64,000 nucleotides of DNA from Acuticoccus sp963704595 (lineage in GTDB: Bacteria; Pseudomonadota; Alphaproteobacteria; Rhizobiales; Amorphaceae): assembly GCA_963704595.1 (NCBI GenBank), contig OY969922.1:1922001-1986000 (forward strand), given 5' to 3'. Numbering within the stretch: the first letter of the stretch is position 1; every line of letters begins with the position of its first letter. Below are positions 18,810-27,810 of the stretch, piece after piece. Both the position numbers and the translations under genes were made by a program. Under the pieces are notes generated by a model. The model saw only the letters and a program-made list of their open reading frames with translations. It was not told the origin of the DNA and ran no database searches.

Positions 18810-19802
18810 ATGACCATCAACCGCCGTCATGTTCTGGCAGGTGCCGCCTTCGCCGGTGCCGCCGCAGCGCTGCCGCTCACCGTGCGCGTGACCCGCGCCC
18901 AGACAGCCGCGTCCGGATCGGAAGGGGTGGGCGGCATCACCCAGGCCCCGGCCTACCAGCGCATCACGCTGGGCGGCGACACCGTCGTCACCGCCATCGC
19001 CGACGGCAACCTGTCGATCGGCGCGGGCGCGTTCCCGAATGCCGACGAGGCGACGTTCAACGAGGCGATGGAGAACGACTTCCATCCGGCGGGCGCCTAC
19101 ACCGCCCCGGTCAACGCCTACGTGGTCCAGACCGGTGACCGCACGATCCTGATCGACGCCGGCGGTTCCGCCGCGATGGTGCCGACGCTGGGTAACCTCG
19201 CTGACAACCTCGCCGCCGCCGGCATCGACCCCGCCAGCGTCACCCACATCCTGATGACGCACCTCCACCCTGACCATATCGGCGGGCTGACCGAGGGGAA
19301 CGCCGCGGTGTTCCCGGACGCCGAGGTCGCCGTCCGCGCCGAGGAGCTCAATTTCTGGACCGACCCGGCCACGCGCGAGAAGATGGGCGAGGGCGGCAAG
19401 GGCATGATCGACGGCGTGGAGAACATGGCCGCCGCCTATGAGGGCCGCATCACCCCGTTCGAGAGCGACGTCGAGGTCACGCCCGGCATCGAGGCCGTGT
19501 TCCTGCCCGGCCATACCCCCGGCCACACCGGCTACCGCATCACGTCCGGCGACGATACGCTCCTCATCTGGGGCGACATCGTCCACGTCGCGCCGCTGCA
19601 GATGGCGAACCCCGACCAGTTCATCGGCTTCGACGTGACGCCCGAGCAGGCGGTGGAGACGCGCAAGAAGATCCTGGAAGAGGTCGCCGCCGGCCGCACG
19701 ATGGTCGCCGGGATGCACCTGCCGTTCCCGGGGTTCGGCCACGTCGCCACGGATGGCGACGCCTACCGCTTCGTCCGCGCCGACTGGCAGTACACGCTCT
19801 AG
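18810..19802 (+). CDS. Periplasmic MBL-fold metallo-hydrolase with Tat signal
   Basis: Metallo-beta-lactamase-fold enzyme. Zinc ligands: HLHPDH, a downstream HTPGHTG, the Asp in IWGDIVH, and a final His in GMHLPFPG. The N-terminus NRRHVLAGAAFAGAAAALPL resembles a Tat signal of the twin-Arg type, implying export with cofactor bound. The ATG at 18810 follows AAGGAGCG. Substrate unknown: the family spans lactonases, thiolesterases and phosphodiesterases. Its stop overlaps the priA stop on the other strand. Confidence 0.85.
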   Translation: MTINRRHVLAGAAFAGAAAALPLTVRVTRAQTAASGSEGVGGITQAPAYQRITLGGDTVVTAIADGNLSIGAGAFPNADEATFNEAMENDFHPAGAYTAPVNAYVVQTGDRTILIDAGGSAAMVPTLGNLADNLAAAGIDPASVTHILMTHLHPDHIGGLTEGNAAVFPDAEVAVRAEELNFWTDPATREKMGEGGKGMIDGVENMAAAYEGRITPFESDVEVTPGIEAVFLPGHTPGHTGYRITSGDDTLLIWGDIVHVAPLQMANPDQFIGFDVTPEQAVETRKKILEEVAAGRTMVAGMHLPFPGFGHVATDGDAYRFVRADWQYTL

Positions 19803-21966
19803 AGAAACGACTGGGGGTCGATGTCGACGGCGCGGCGCACCGTGCCGTCGACAGGCACCCCGTTCAGCCATTCGGCCAGAATGTCCTGCAGGGGAACGGC
19901 GCGCCCCGCGCGCGCCAGCAGGCGGAAGCGGTACCGCCCGCGCAGGATCGCAAGCGGCGCCTCCGCCGGCCCCAGCACCTCCACCTCGCCTGACGGCGCG
20001 GTGCGTGCCAGCGCCGCGGCATGGGCGTAGGCTTCCGACCGGTCGGTCGCCGAGACGATGATCGCCGCCATCCGCTGGAACGGCGGCAGCCCGCCGTCCC
20101 GCCGCACCATCGTCTCCTCGGCATAGAATGCCTCGGTATCTCCCCGCACCATCGCGGTGATGACGGGGTGCTGCGGCGCGTAGGTCTGGAGGAGCGCGCG
20201 GCCGCCGTGGGCGATGCGCCCGGCACGCCCGGTTACCTGCGTGAGAAGCTGGAAGGTGCGCTCGCCAGCGCGCGGGTCGGCGTTCTCCAGCCCGAGATCG
20301 GCATCCACCACCACGACCAGCTGGAGCTTGGGGAAGGTGTGCCCCTTGGCGACGAGCTGCGTGCCGACGATGATGTCGACATCGCCGCGGCTGATCGCGC
20401 CGAGCGCCTCGTTGAGCGCCTCCGGGCCGCCCGAGATGTCCGACGACAGAACCATCAGTCCGCGCCTCCGGCCACACCGTCGCCGCCTCTTCGGCGACGC
20501 GCTCCACGCCCGGGCCGCAGGCGGCGAGGGTATCTTCGGCGCCGCATTCGGGGCAGGTGTCGGGGCGCTTCTCGTCATGGCCGCAGTGGTGGCAGGTGAG
20601 GCGGCCGCGCAGGCGGTGCTCCACCAGCGCCGCGCTGCAGTTGGGGCAGTGGATGCGGTGCCCGCAGCGACGGCAGACGGTGAGCGGCGCATAGCCGCGC
20701 CGGTTGAGGAAGAGGAGCACCTGCTCGCCGGCCTTCAGCGTCGCCTCGACCTCGGCGCGCACCGAGGGCGCGAGCCACGTGCCGCGGGCCGGCGCATCCC
20801 TGGTGAGGTCGACCGCGCGGATCGAGGGCATCGGCGCACCGCCGAACCGCGCCGGCAGGACGAGGCGCCGGTAGCGGCCCTTCTCGGCATTGATCCGGGT
20901 CTCGACCGAAGGCGTCGCCGAGGTGAGGATGGCCGGAACGCCGGCGGTCTGCGCGCGGACGATCGCCATGTCGCGCGCGTTGTAGGTCACGCCGTCGTCC
21001 TGCTTGTAGCTCTGGTCATGCTCCTCGTCGACGATGACGACGCCGAGGTCGCGGAACGGCAGGAAGAGGGCCGACCGCGCGCCGACGACGATCTTCGCCC
21101 GGCCGGACGCGACGTCGCGCCAGAGGGCGACGCGGGAGGCGGGGGTGCGGCCGGAGTGCCATTCGCCCGGCGCGGTGCCGAAGCGCTCGATCAGTCGTGC
21201 CACGACCATCGGCGTCAGCGCGATCTCGGGCATCAGGATCAGCGCCTGCCGGCCTGCCCGCAGCGCCGCCGCGACCGCCTCCAGATAGACCTCGGTCTTG
21301 CCCGAGCCGGTGACGCCTTCCAGCAGTATTGGCGCGAAGTCGTGGCTGGCGACCGCCTCGCTGAGCGCTGTCGCCGCTTCGGCCTGTTCCTCCGACAGCA
21401 CCGGCGCAGCGGCCTCGGGATCGGGCTGCGGCGGCTCCGGCGGGGCGAGCGTCACCTCGGCAAGGTGCCCCGCCTTCACCATCGCGCCGAGGACGGCGGG
21501 GGAGGCGGCTGCCGCCTCGGCGAGCGCCTTGCGGCTTATCGGCCCGTTCGCCAGCGCATCGAGGACGCGGCGGCGCGCCTCGGTCATCCGCTCCGGGGCC
21601 GTTTCGCCGAGCGCCAGCGCCTTTACGGGCTTCTCCGCGTCCAGCGCCTCTGGCGTGCGCAGGATCATCCGCAGGATCGCGCCGCGCGGCGTCATCGTGT
21701 AGCGGGCCACGAAGTCGGCGAACTGACGCAGGTCCGCGCTCAGCGTCACCGCTGTTTCGCAGCGGCTTCACGGCCTTCAGCCTCGCGTCGTCGATGGCGT
21801 CGTCGGGCGGGTCGTCCCACACCACACCGATCAGCGAACGGCCGCCGAGCGGTGCCGCGACCACCGTGCCGGGCGCGATCGGCCGGTCGGCGGCGTAGGT
21901 CAGCAGCCCCAGCCTGTGCGGCAGCAGCACCGAGACGCGGGGCAGCAGGGTGAGGTGTTCTGTCAT
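19799..21966 (-). CDS. priA: Primosomal replication protein N', PriA helicase (two +1 frameshifts)
   Basis: Superfamily 2 helicase that restarts stalled replication forks. N-terminal 3'-binding domain; Walker A GVTGSGKTEVY; DEEHD box; paired zinc motifs (CRRCGHRIHCPNC, CHHCGH, CPECGAED); C-terminal helicase motifs GTQLVAKGHTFPKL and QVTGRAGR. One extra base near 21757 (removal gives KPLETAVTLSADLRQF) and one near 20463 (removal gives PEARLMVLSSD) split it into three frames. Total length is about 721 aa, as expected. Divergent from the transaldolase gene. Confidence 0.9.
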
Positions 21967-22072
21967 CGGCTCCTTCGCATCGTGCCCGGATAACGCGCTT
22001 TGGCCGCGAAGGGGAGTTTATCGGCGCCGGGGAATGGTGTAGGCGGCCTCAAAGGCGTCGGGGAGGATCAAG

Positions 22073-22729
22073 ATGCAGTTTTTCGTGGATACGGCCGATG
22101 TTTCGGAGATCGAGGCACTCGCCGAGACCGGGATGCTCGACGGGGTGACCACCAACCCCTCGCTCATCATGAAGGCCGGCCGGCCGATGCTTGAGGTGAT
22201 CGCCGAGATCGCCAAGCTGGTCGACGGCCCGGTCAGCGCCGAAGTCACCGCGACCGAGAAGGACGCGATGATCGCCGAAGGCCGCAAGCTCGCCGCCATC
22301 GCCCCCAACATCGCCGTCAAGCTGCCGCTGACGTGGGACGGCCTCAAGGCCTGCCGCGCGCTCACCGGCGACGGCCACATGGTCAACGTCACGCTCTGCT
22401 TCTCCGCCGCGCAGGCGCTGCTGGCGGCCAAGGCGGGCGCGACGTTCATCTCCCCCTTCATCGGCCGCCTCGATGACCTCGGCCTCGACGGAATGAAGCT
22501 GATCGAGGACATCCGCGCGATCTACGACAACGACGACGACCTCCAGACCGAGATCCTCGCCGCTTCGATCCGCACGGTGAACCACGTCCAGCAGGCCGCC
22601 ATCGCGGGCGCCGACGTGGCGACAATCCCGCCCGGCATCCTCCTGAAGCTCATCGAGCACCCGCTGACCGACAAGGGTCTCGACGCGTTCCTTTCGGACT
22701 GGAAGAAGACCGGCCAGTCGATCCTCTGA
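22073..22729 (+). CDS. tal: Transaldolase (short TalC / fructose-6-phosphate aldolase type)
   Basis: Schiff-base aldolase of the non-oxidative pentose phosphate pathway. 218 aa, the short single-domain type. Markers: FFVDTADVSEI at the N-terminus, GVTTNPSL, and the catalytic lysine in NIAVKLPLTWDGL. GGGAGG lies 7-8 bp upstream of the ATG. Sequence alone does not fully separate transaldolase from fructose-6-phosphate aldolase activity; the alphaproteobacterial branch is usually transaldolase. Confidence 0.9.
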   Translation: MQFFVDTADVSEIEALAETGMLDGVTTNPSLIMKAGRPMLEVIAEIAKLVDGPVSAEVTATEKDAMIAEGRKLAAIAPNIAVKLPLTWDGLKACRALTGDGHMVNVTLCFSAAQALLAAKAGATFISPFIGRLDDLGLDGMKLIEDIRAIYDNDDDLQTEILAASIRTVNHVQQAAIAGADVATIPPGILLKLIEHPLTDKGLDAFLSDWKKTGQSIL

Positions 22730-22832
22730 CGCACCGCACCCGGATCAAGGTTTGCGCGGGGTAAACCGCGCCACCTCCAATTGCGGCGTCTTGCGAACGG
22801 ACCGTGCATGTTTGCGCCCTACTATGGGCGCC

Positions 22833-23761
22833 ATGACAATGGACGGTGCGTTCGGCTGGGATGAAAACGTGACGGCGGCACGCGCGGCATGGCTTGCCGC
22901 GCTGACGGCCGAGCGCGGCCGCGCCGCCAACACCGCCGAAGCCTACGAGCGCGACACGCGCCAGTTCCTCTCCTTCCTCTCGCTCCATCTCGGCGGCCCG
23001 CCGGACTTCGACGGCCTCTCCGCGTTGCGCCCGGCGGACATCCGCGCCTTCCTCGCCGCCCGCAAGCGCGAGGGGGCGGGGCCGCGCACGCTGGCGCGCA
23101 TCCTGGCCGGCGTCCGCGCCATGCTCTCGGCCTTCGAGCGGACTCGCACGGCGTCAACGCCGCCGCGGCCCGCGCGGTGGAGGCTCCGTCGCGCCCGCGC
23201 CCGCTGCCGCGCCCCATCGCGGTGGAGGCGGCGCGGGAGATGATGGCGACGGGCAGCGACTGGGTGAGTGCCAGGGACGCCGCCGTTCTCGGGCTTCTGT
23301 ATGGGGCGGGCCTTCGCGTCAGCGAGGCGACGGGGCTCGACTGCGAACAGATGTCGCCGCCGGTGGAGACCATCGTGGTGCGCGGCAAGGGCGACAAGCA
23401 GCGGATGGTGCCGGTTCTCCCCACCGTGTCGGCCGCCATAGAGATCTATCGCGCGGCGGCGCCGTTCGCGCTCGAGACCGGGCCGTTCTTCAGGGGCGAG
23501 AAGGGCGGGCGGCTTTCGCCGCGACTCGTCCAGCGGTCGGTCGCGATGTGGCGCGGGGCGCTGGGGCTCTCGGAGCGTGCGACGCCCCATGCGCTGCGCC
23601 ATGCGTTCGCCTCGCACCTTCTGGCGAGGGGCGCCGACCTTCGCCAGATCCAGGAACTTTTAGGCCACGCCAGCCTGTCCACAACTGAAATCTACACCGC
23701 GGTCGACGAGAGACGGCTCCTCGCCGCCTACCGCGACGCCCACCCGCGCGCGCACGCATGA
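22833..23761 (+). CDS. xerC: Site-specific tyrosine recombinase XerC (two extra bases)
   Basis: Chromosome-dimer resolving recombinase acting with XerD at dif. An N-terminal SAM-like domain is followed by the catalytic domain with Arg in GAGLRVSEATGLD, Lys in VRGKGDKQR, HALRHAFASHLL, and the Tyr nucleophile in TTEIYTAVDE. Two extra bases close together near 23142 and 23145 break the frame; removing them gives SAFERLHGVNAAAARAVEAP. ATG at 22824 or 22833. The stop overlaps the FkbM methyltransferase start as ATGA. Confidence 0.88.
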
Positions 23762-24510
23762 CGCCGCCGCCGCGCTGGCTGCGCCGCCTTCCCCTGGTGC
23801 GCGAGCCGCTCCGCCGGCTCTACAAGCGCATCGCGCCCGAGGGGCCGGTGACGGTGCACCTCGAGGGCCTCGAATTCGCGCTCGCCCCGGCCGACAACAA
23901 GGTCGACTTCGACATCTGGTACAAGTCGCGGCTCGACGAGGCGGAGGAGCGCGCCTTCCTCGCCACGCACCTCAAGGAGGGCGAGTGGTTCGTCGACATC
24001 GGGGCCAATATCGGCCTCTACACGGCGGGTGTGCTTGCCGCAGCGCCCGGTGCGCGGGCCGTGGCGTTCGAGCCGCTGGCCCGGCTACGGGAGCGTCTTG
24101 CCGTGAACCTTGCCGCCAATGGGCTGACTGAGCGCGTGGTGATCCGGCCCGAGGCGGTCGGCCCCGAAGGCGAACTCACGCTGCACGAGAGCCGCAATGC
24201 CGGCCGCTCCTCGCTGGTGCCGTTCGACGGGGCGAGGCCCGGCGATACGGTGACGGTGCGTCCGCTTGCAGCGATGCTGGGGGAGATCGGCGCCCGGCCG
24301 TCCGCGCTCAAGATCGACATCGAGGGCTTCGAGGATCAGGCGCTTCTGCCTTACTTCGAGCTTGCGCCGGAGGCCGCGTGGCCGCGCGCAATCGTGCTTG
24401 AGACGCTACATCGCGCATTGTGGCGCCGAGACTGTCTTCAAGACTTATTCCAAAGAGGGTATATCGAGGCAGGGCGCACGGCGGAGAACCGACTTCTGTT
24501 CCGGCCGTAA
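23758..24510 (+). CDS. FkbM-family SAM-dependent methyltransferase
   Basis: Rossmann-fold methyltransferase with the FkbM-type SAM motif WFVDIGANIGLYTAGVL and a later acidic KIDIEGFEDQAL. The N-terminus is basic and lacks a signal. 250 aa. FkbM enzymes O-methylate sugars or secondary metabolites; no polysaccharide cluster surrounds this gene, so the acceptor is unknown. Starts in a 4 bp overlap with xerC and lies 30 bp ahead of sdhB. Confidence 0.82.
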   Translation: MTPPPRWLRRLPLVREPLRRLYKRIAPEGPVTVHLEGLEFALAPADNKVDFDIWYKSRLDEAEERAFLATHLKEGEWFVDIGANIGLYTAGVLAAAPGARAVAFEPLARLRERLAVNLAANGLTERVVIRPEAVGPEGELTLHESRNAGRSSLVPFDGARPGDTVTVRPLAAMLGEIGARPSALKIDIEGFEDQALLPYFELAPEAAWPRAIVLETLHRALWRRDCLQDLFQRGYIEAGRTAENRLLFRP

Positions 24511-24540
24511 CGCCAGGTTCGTACTCTAAAAGATGGCATC

Positions 24541-25320
24541 ATGGCTCAGCTGACGCTTCCGAAAAATTCGCGCATCAAACCGGGCAAGACCTGGGACAAG
24601 CCCGAGGGGGCGACGAATTTGCGCGAGTTCCGCGTCTACCGCTGGCAGGAGGAGGGTGAGGGCAACCCGCAGGTCGACACCTACTTCGTCGATCTCGACG
24701 ATTGCGGCCCGATGATCCTCGACGGCCTGTTCTACATCAAGAACAGGATCGACCCGACGCTGGCGTTCCGCCGCTCATGCCGCGAGGGCATCTGCGGTTC
24801 GTGCTCGATGAACATCAACGGCCTCAACGGCCTCGCCTGTACGTCCGGCATGGCCGAGGTCGATGGCCCGGTGACGCTCTATCCGCTGCCGCACATGCCG
24901 GTGGTGCGCGATCTCGTGCCCGACCTTTCGAATTTCTATGCCCAGCTGCGCGAGATCGAGCCGTGGCTGAAGACCGACACGCCGCAGCCGCAGAAGGAAT
25001 GGCGCCAGAGCCACGAGGACCGCGAGCAGCTCGACGGTCTTTACGAGTGCATCCTGTGCGCGTGTTGCACCACGAGTTGCCCGAGCTACTGGTGGAACGG
25101 CGACCGCTACCTCGGCCCCGCCGCGCTCCTTCAGGCGCACCGCTGGATCGTCGACAGCCGCGACGAGCGCACCGGCGAGCGCCTCGACGCGCTGGAAGAC
25201 CCGTTCCGCCTCTACAAGTGCCACACGATCATGAACTGCGCCAACGCGTGTCCCAAGGGCCTCAACCCCGCCAAGGCGATCGCCGAGATCAAGGCGCTGA
25301 TGGTCGAGCGCCGCGTCTGA
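24541..25320 (+). CDS. sdhB: Succinate dehydrogenase iron-sulfur subunit
   Basis: Electron-transfer subunit of complex II. The 2Fe-2S cluster motif CREGICGSC sits in the N-terminal ferredoxin domain, the 4Fe-4S motif is CILCACCTTSCPSYW, and the 3Fe-4S / quinone-site motif is CHTIMNCANACPKGLNP. 259 aa, full length. Oddly, sdhC, sdhD and sdhA, normally directly upstream in alphaproteobacteria, are not here: the preceding genes are fkbM, xerC and tal. A strong terminator follows. Confidence 0.95.
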   Translation: MAQLTLPKNSRIKPGKTWDKPEGATNLREFRVYRWQEEGEGNPQVDTYFVDLDDCGPMILDGLFYIKNRIDPTLAFRRSCREGICGSCSMNINGLNGLACTSGMAEVDGPVTLYPLPHMPVVRDLVPDLSNFYAQLREIEPWLKTDTPQPQKEWRQSHEDREQLDGLYECILCACCTTSCPSYWWNGDRYLGPAALLQAHRWIVDSRDERTGERLDALEDPFRLYKCHTIMNCANACPKGLNPAKAIAEIKALMVERRV

Positions 25321-25360
25321 CACTCCGCACAACCTGATGCGGCTGCGTTCGGAAGACTGA

Positions 25361-25400
25361 CGAAAACGCCCCGGAGCTGCTGCTCCGGGGCGTTTTCGTT
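25361..25400 (+). terminator. Strong rho-independent terminator after sdhB
   Basis: A 17 bp perfect inverted repeat (CGAAAACGCCCCGGAGC at 25361-25377 with its complement at 25382-25398), a 4-base loop and T-rich ends on both strands. It can stop sdhB transcripts rightward and chemoreceptor transcripts leftward. Confidence 0.92.
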
Positions 25401-25496
25401 TGAGTTGAGCGTCGCAGAGGAAGCGAGTGGCGGGCTCGTCGCTTCCCGTCGCTTGCTGCGGCCACGGGCGGCCGAACGCCGAGGCCGAGCGCCGCC

Positions 25497-25604
25497 CCCG
25501 GCAAACGCGGCGTGCGGCTGCCGCCTGAAGGTCCCGGCAATTGCGGGGTGCGGTTATCGCCTGCCGGTCCCGGCAAGGTCGGCGCGGGTGCCGCATGCAG
25601 GCTC
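25497..25604. repeat. Three tandem 36 bp repeats
   Basis: The octamer CCCGGCAA recurs at 25497, 25533 and 25569, exactly 36 bp apart, with related text between (GCGGSGTGCGG then CGCCTG). The units diverge by roughly a third. They sit between the sdhB terminator and the chemoreceptor stop. 36 bp is a multiple of three, and the minus strand could read a PGPxGxxRTP-type 12-residue repeat, but no gene is supported. Confidence 0.6.
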
Positions 25605-25629
25605 AGGCGGCGTCTGGCGGGGCGGATGG

Positions 25630-27672
25630 TCAGGCGGTGCGGACGTCGGTGAGGAAGCCGGAGATCAGTTCGCGGAGGGCCGTGGCGGCGCTTTCGATGC
25701 GCTCTGCCGCGCCCTGAACTTCCTTGGCGTTGTCGGTGGTGTGCTCCACCGAAGTCACCACGTGCGCTGCGCGGGCGGTGGCGTCCTGCGCGCCCCGCGA
25801 GGCGACCTCGACGCCGCTGCCGATCTCCTGCGTGGCCGCGCTCTGCTGGCTCATGGCCGAGGCGAGGCCCGCCGCCGCGCTGCGCAGTCCCTCGAAGCGG
25901 CTCATGATGTCGCTGATGCCGGTGACGGCGGCTTCCGTACCGTTGCGCATCTGTTCGATCTGGCTGTCGATCTGCTCGGTCGCGGCGGCGGTCTCGTCCG
26001 CCAGCGCCTTCACCTCGTGCGCAACCACCGAGAAGCTGCGGCCTGCCGGGCCGGCCCGCTGCGCCTCGATGGTGGCGTTGAGGGCGAGAAGGTTGGTCTG
26101 CTTGGCGATCTTGGCGATCATCGTGCTGATGTTGCCGATCGAATGCGCAGCTTCCGAGAGGCCTGCGACACGCTGGGAGGCCTGTGTGGCGGCGGTCGCG
26201 GCGGCGTCGGTCGCCGTGTGCGAGGCTTCGAGCTGGGCACTGATCTCGCCGATGGATGCCGTCATCTCCTCGATGGCGGCGGCGATGCTCTGCACGGCGT
26301 CGCTGGCCTCGGTCGAAGAGAGGCGGGCGGCGACCGATTCGCGTGAGGTGGCGTCTGCCGTTTCCATCAGGTCGCTGGAGACCTCGCCAAGCGATTCGGT
26401 CATCCGCGCGACGTCGCTCAGCGCCTCTTCGACATGGTTCTGGAACGCAGCAATCGAATCCTCGATCCGCGCGGCCCGCTGCCGCCGTGTCTCCTCCTGC
26501 CTTTCCTCGGCCTTCACCATCTCGTCGCGATCGATGAGAGCGAGGCGCATCGCCTCGATGGCGCGGCCGATGTCGCCGATCTCGTCGCGCCGGTTCACCT
26601 CGGTGACGACGACGGTGGTGTCACCCTTGCCGATCCGGCGCAGCTTCGGCAGCACCGCGTTGATCGGCCGCTGGACGCCGCGCACCATGAAGAAGGTGAC
26701 GACGATGCAGACCACGATCACGACGAGCGCGAATGATCCCTGCAGGATCGCCATGTTGCGCGCCGAATGGAAGTGCGCGTTGGCGAGCGCCAGGGTGTCG
26801 TCGGCGATGCTGTCGGCGAGAGCCTTGAAGCTGCCGATCCGCTCCGTGGCGGCCTCGAACCAGACGGGCGCCTCGACGGCCGAAATGTCCCGGCCTTCGA
26901 CCCATCCGTGAACTTCCGCGCGCAATTTGCTGACCAGATCGAACGCCGGACCGCGCAGCGCCGCGTCGATGGCGGCGCGCTGCTCGTCGGTCGCATTGGT
27001 GCGGGCGTTTTCGACGAAGAGGGTCTGGCCGGCGCCGAGCTCCGCGAAGCGCTTGTAGAGCGGCTGGGGGAAGGCGTGCTGGGCGAAGCCGACGGCGCCG
27101 ACCGCGCGTTCGAGCCCCGCCGCTTCCTTCGCCTGAAGGAGGGCCGCGTAGACGCTTGCGGTGCGCTGGGTGGCGCTGTCGTCCGCATCGATCGCGGCGT
27201 CGGAGGCAATGGTGAGGAGGGCGCCCACGATCGCGGTGTAGTCCGCAACCACAGTGGCAGCGGGCTGTTCAAGCGAAGTCACCGTGTCGCGCAACACCGG
27301 CAGCGTGACGAGAACCTCTTGCATCTGGTTGATATGCTTGACGAACTGCGTGTCCTGCCGGCCGTTCTCGAGCGTTTCGGTCATGACCGGGCGCAGGGTC
27401 TCCAGTGCCGTGTCGGTTGCACTGCGCTGTGCCGCGAGGGTCTGCCTGAAGGCCTCGTTGCCGCCTGAGGCGATGAAGCCGGCGGACATGCCGCGCTCCT
27501 TCTGAAGCTCGTGCGCGAGGTCGGCGAACAGCGGCGCGTTCATGATCGCGATTGTCGCCCGCTCCGCGCGGTTCACCTTCTGCATGTCTTCGTAGAGGAG
27601 GCTGCCGGCGAGGGCGGCGAGGCCGAGAAGCGGCGCGGCAGCCACAAGCATGATCCGTGTTCCGAGGCGCAT
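25630..27672 (-). CDS. Methyl-accepting chemotaxis protein with NIT sensor domain
   Basis: Transmembrane chemoreceptor, 680 aa. Helix 1 at about 5-26; a periplasmic nitrate/nitrite-sensing (NIT) domain recognised by HELQKERGMSAGFIASGG near residues 54-71; helix 2 near 307-330; HAMP; then the cytoplasmic signalling coiled coil. The hairpin tip reads IAKQTNLLALNATIEAQRAG and then SFSVVAHEVKALA. Compared with the canonical tip, Ala is replaced by Thr, Gln by Ala-Gln, and GE-GRGF by GPAGRSF. No CheWRB-binding pentapeptide at the C-terminus. Nitrate or nitrite sensing is inferred from the domain. Confidence 0.88.
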   Translation of the reverse strand: MRLGTRIMLVAAAPLLGLAALAGSLLYEDMQKVNRAERATIAIMNAPLFADLAHELQKERGMSAGFIASGGNEAFRQTLAAQRSATDTALETLRPVMTETLENGRQDTQFVKHINQMQEVLVTLPVLRDTVTSLEQPAATVVADYTAIVGALLTIASDAAIDADDSATQRTASVYAALLQAKEAAGLERAVGAVGFAQHAFPQPLYKRFAELGAGQTLFVENARTNATDEQRAAIDAALRGPAFDLVSKLRAEVHGWVEGRDISAVEAPVWFEAATERIGSFKALADSIADDTLALANAHFHSARNMAILQGSFALVVIVVCIVVTFFMVRGVQRPINAVLPKLRRIGKGDTTVVVTEVNRRDEIGDIGRAIEAMRLALIDRDEMVKAEERQEETRRQRAARIEDSIAAFQNHVEEALSDVARMTESLGEVSSDLMETADATSRESVAARLSSTEASDAVQSIAAAIEEMTASIGEISAQLEASHTATDAAATAATQASQRVAGLSEAAHSIGNISTMIAKIAKQTNLLALNATIEAQRAGPAGRSFSVVAHEVKALADETAAATEQIDSQIEQMRNGTEAAVTGISDIMSRFEGLRSAAAGLASAMSQQSAATQEIGSGVEVASRGAQDATARAAHVVTSVEHTTDNAKEVQGAAERIESAATALRELISGFLTDVRTA

Positions 27673-27751
27673 ACGGGCTTCTTCCAGAATTTGCGAGCAT
27701 CCCGGGTCTAGTGCACCGTGCTGTCCTCAGACTGGCCCTCCGCGCCAGACG

Positions 27752-27782
27752 CAGAAACGCGCCGGACGGGGCCGGCGCGCTT
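27752..27782 (-). terminator. Possible terminator of the OYE operon
   Basis: GCGCCGG (27759-27765) pairs with CCGGCGC (27772-27778) around a 6-base loop. On the minus strand the stem is followed by GTTTCT, a weak T-run, about 30 bp after the OYE stop. Confidence 0.4.
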
Positions 27783-27810
27783 CTGGCGTGCGTTGCGGGG
27801 GTGGCGGACG

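Noticed and set aside
22833..23761. Phage or island integrase
   Set aside because: Sequence and context fit housekeeping XerC; no att duplication or phage genes nearby. The same holds for the XerD at 61767-62743.
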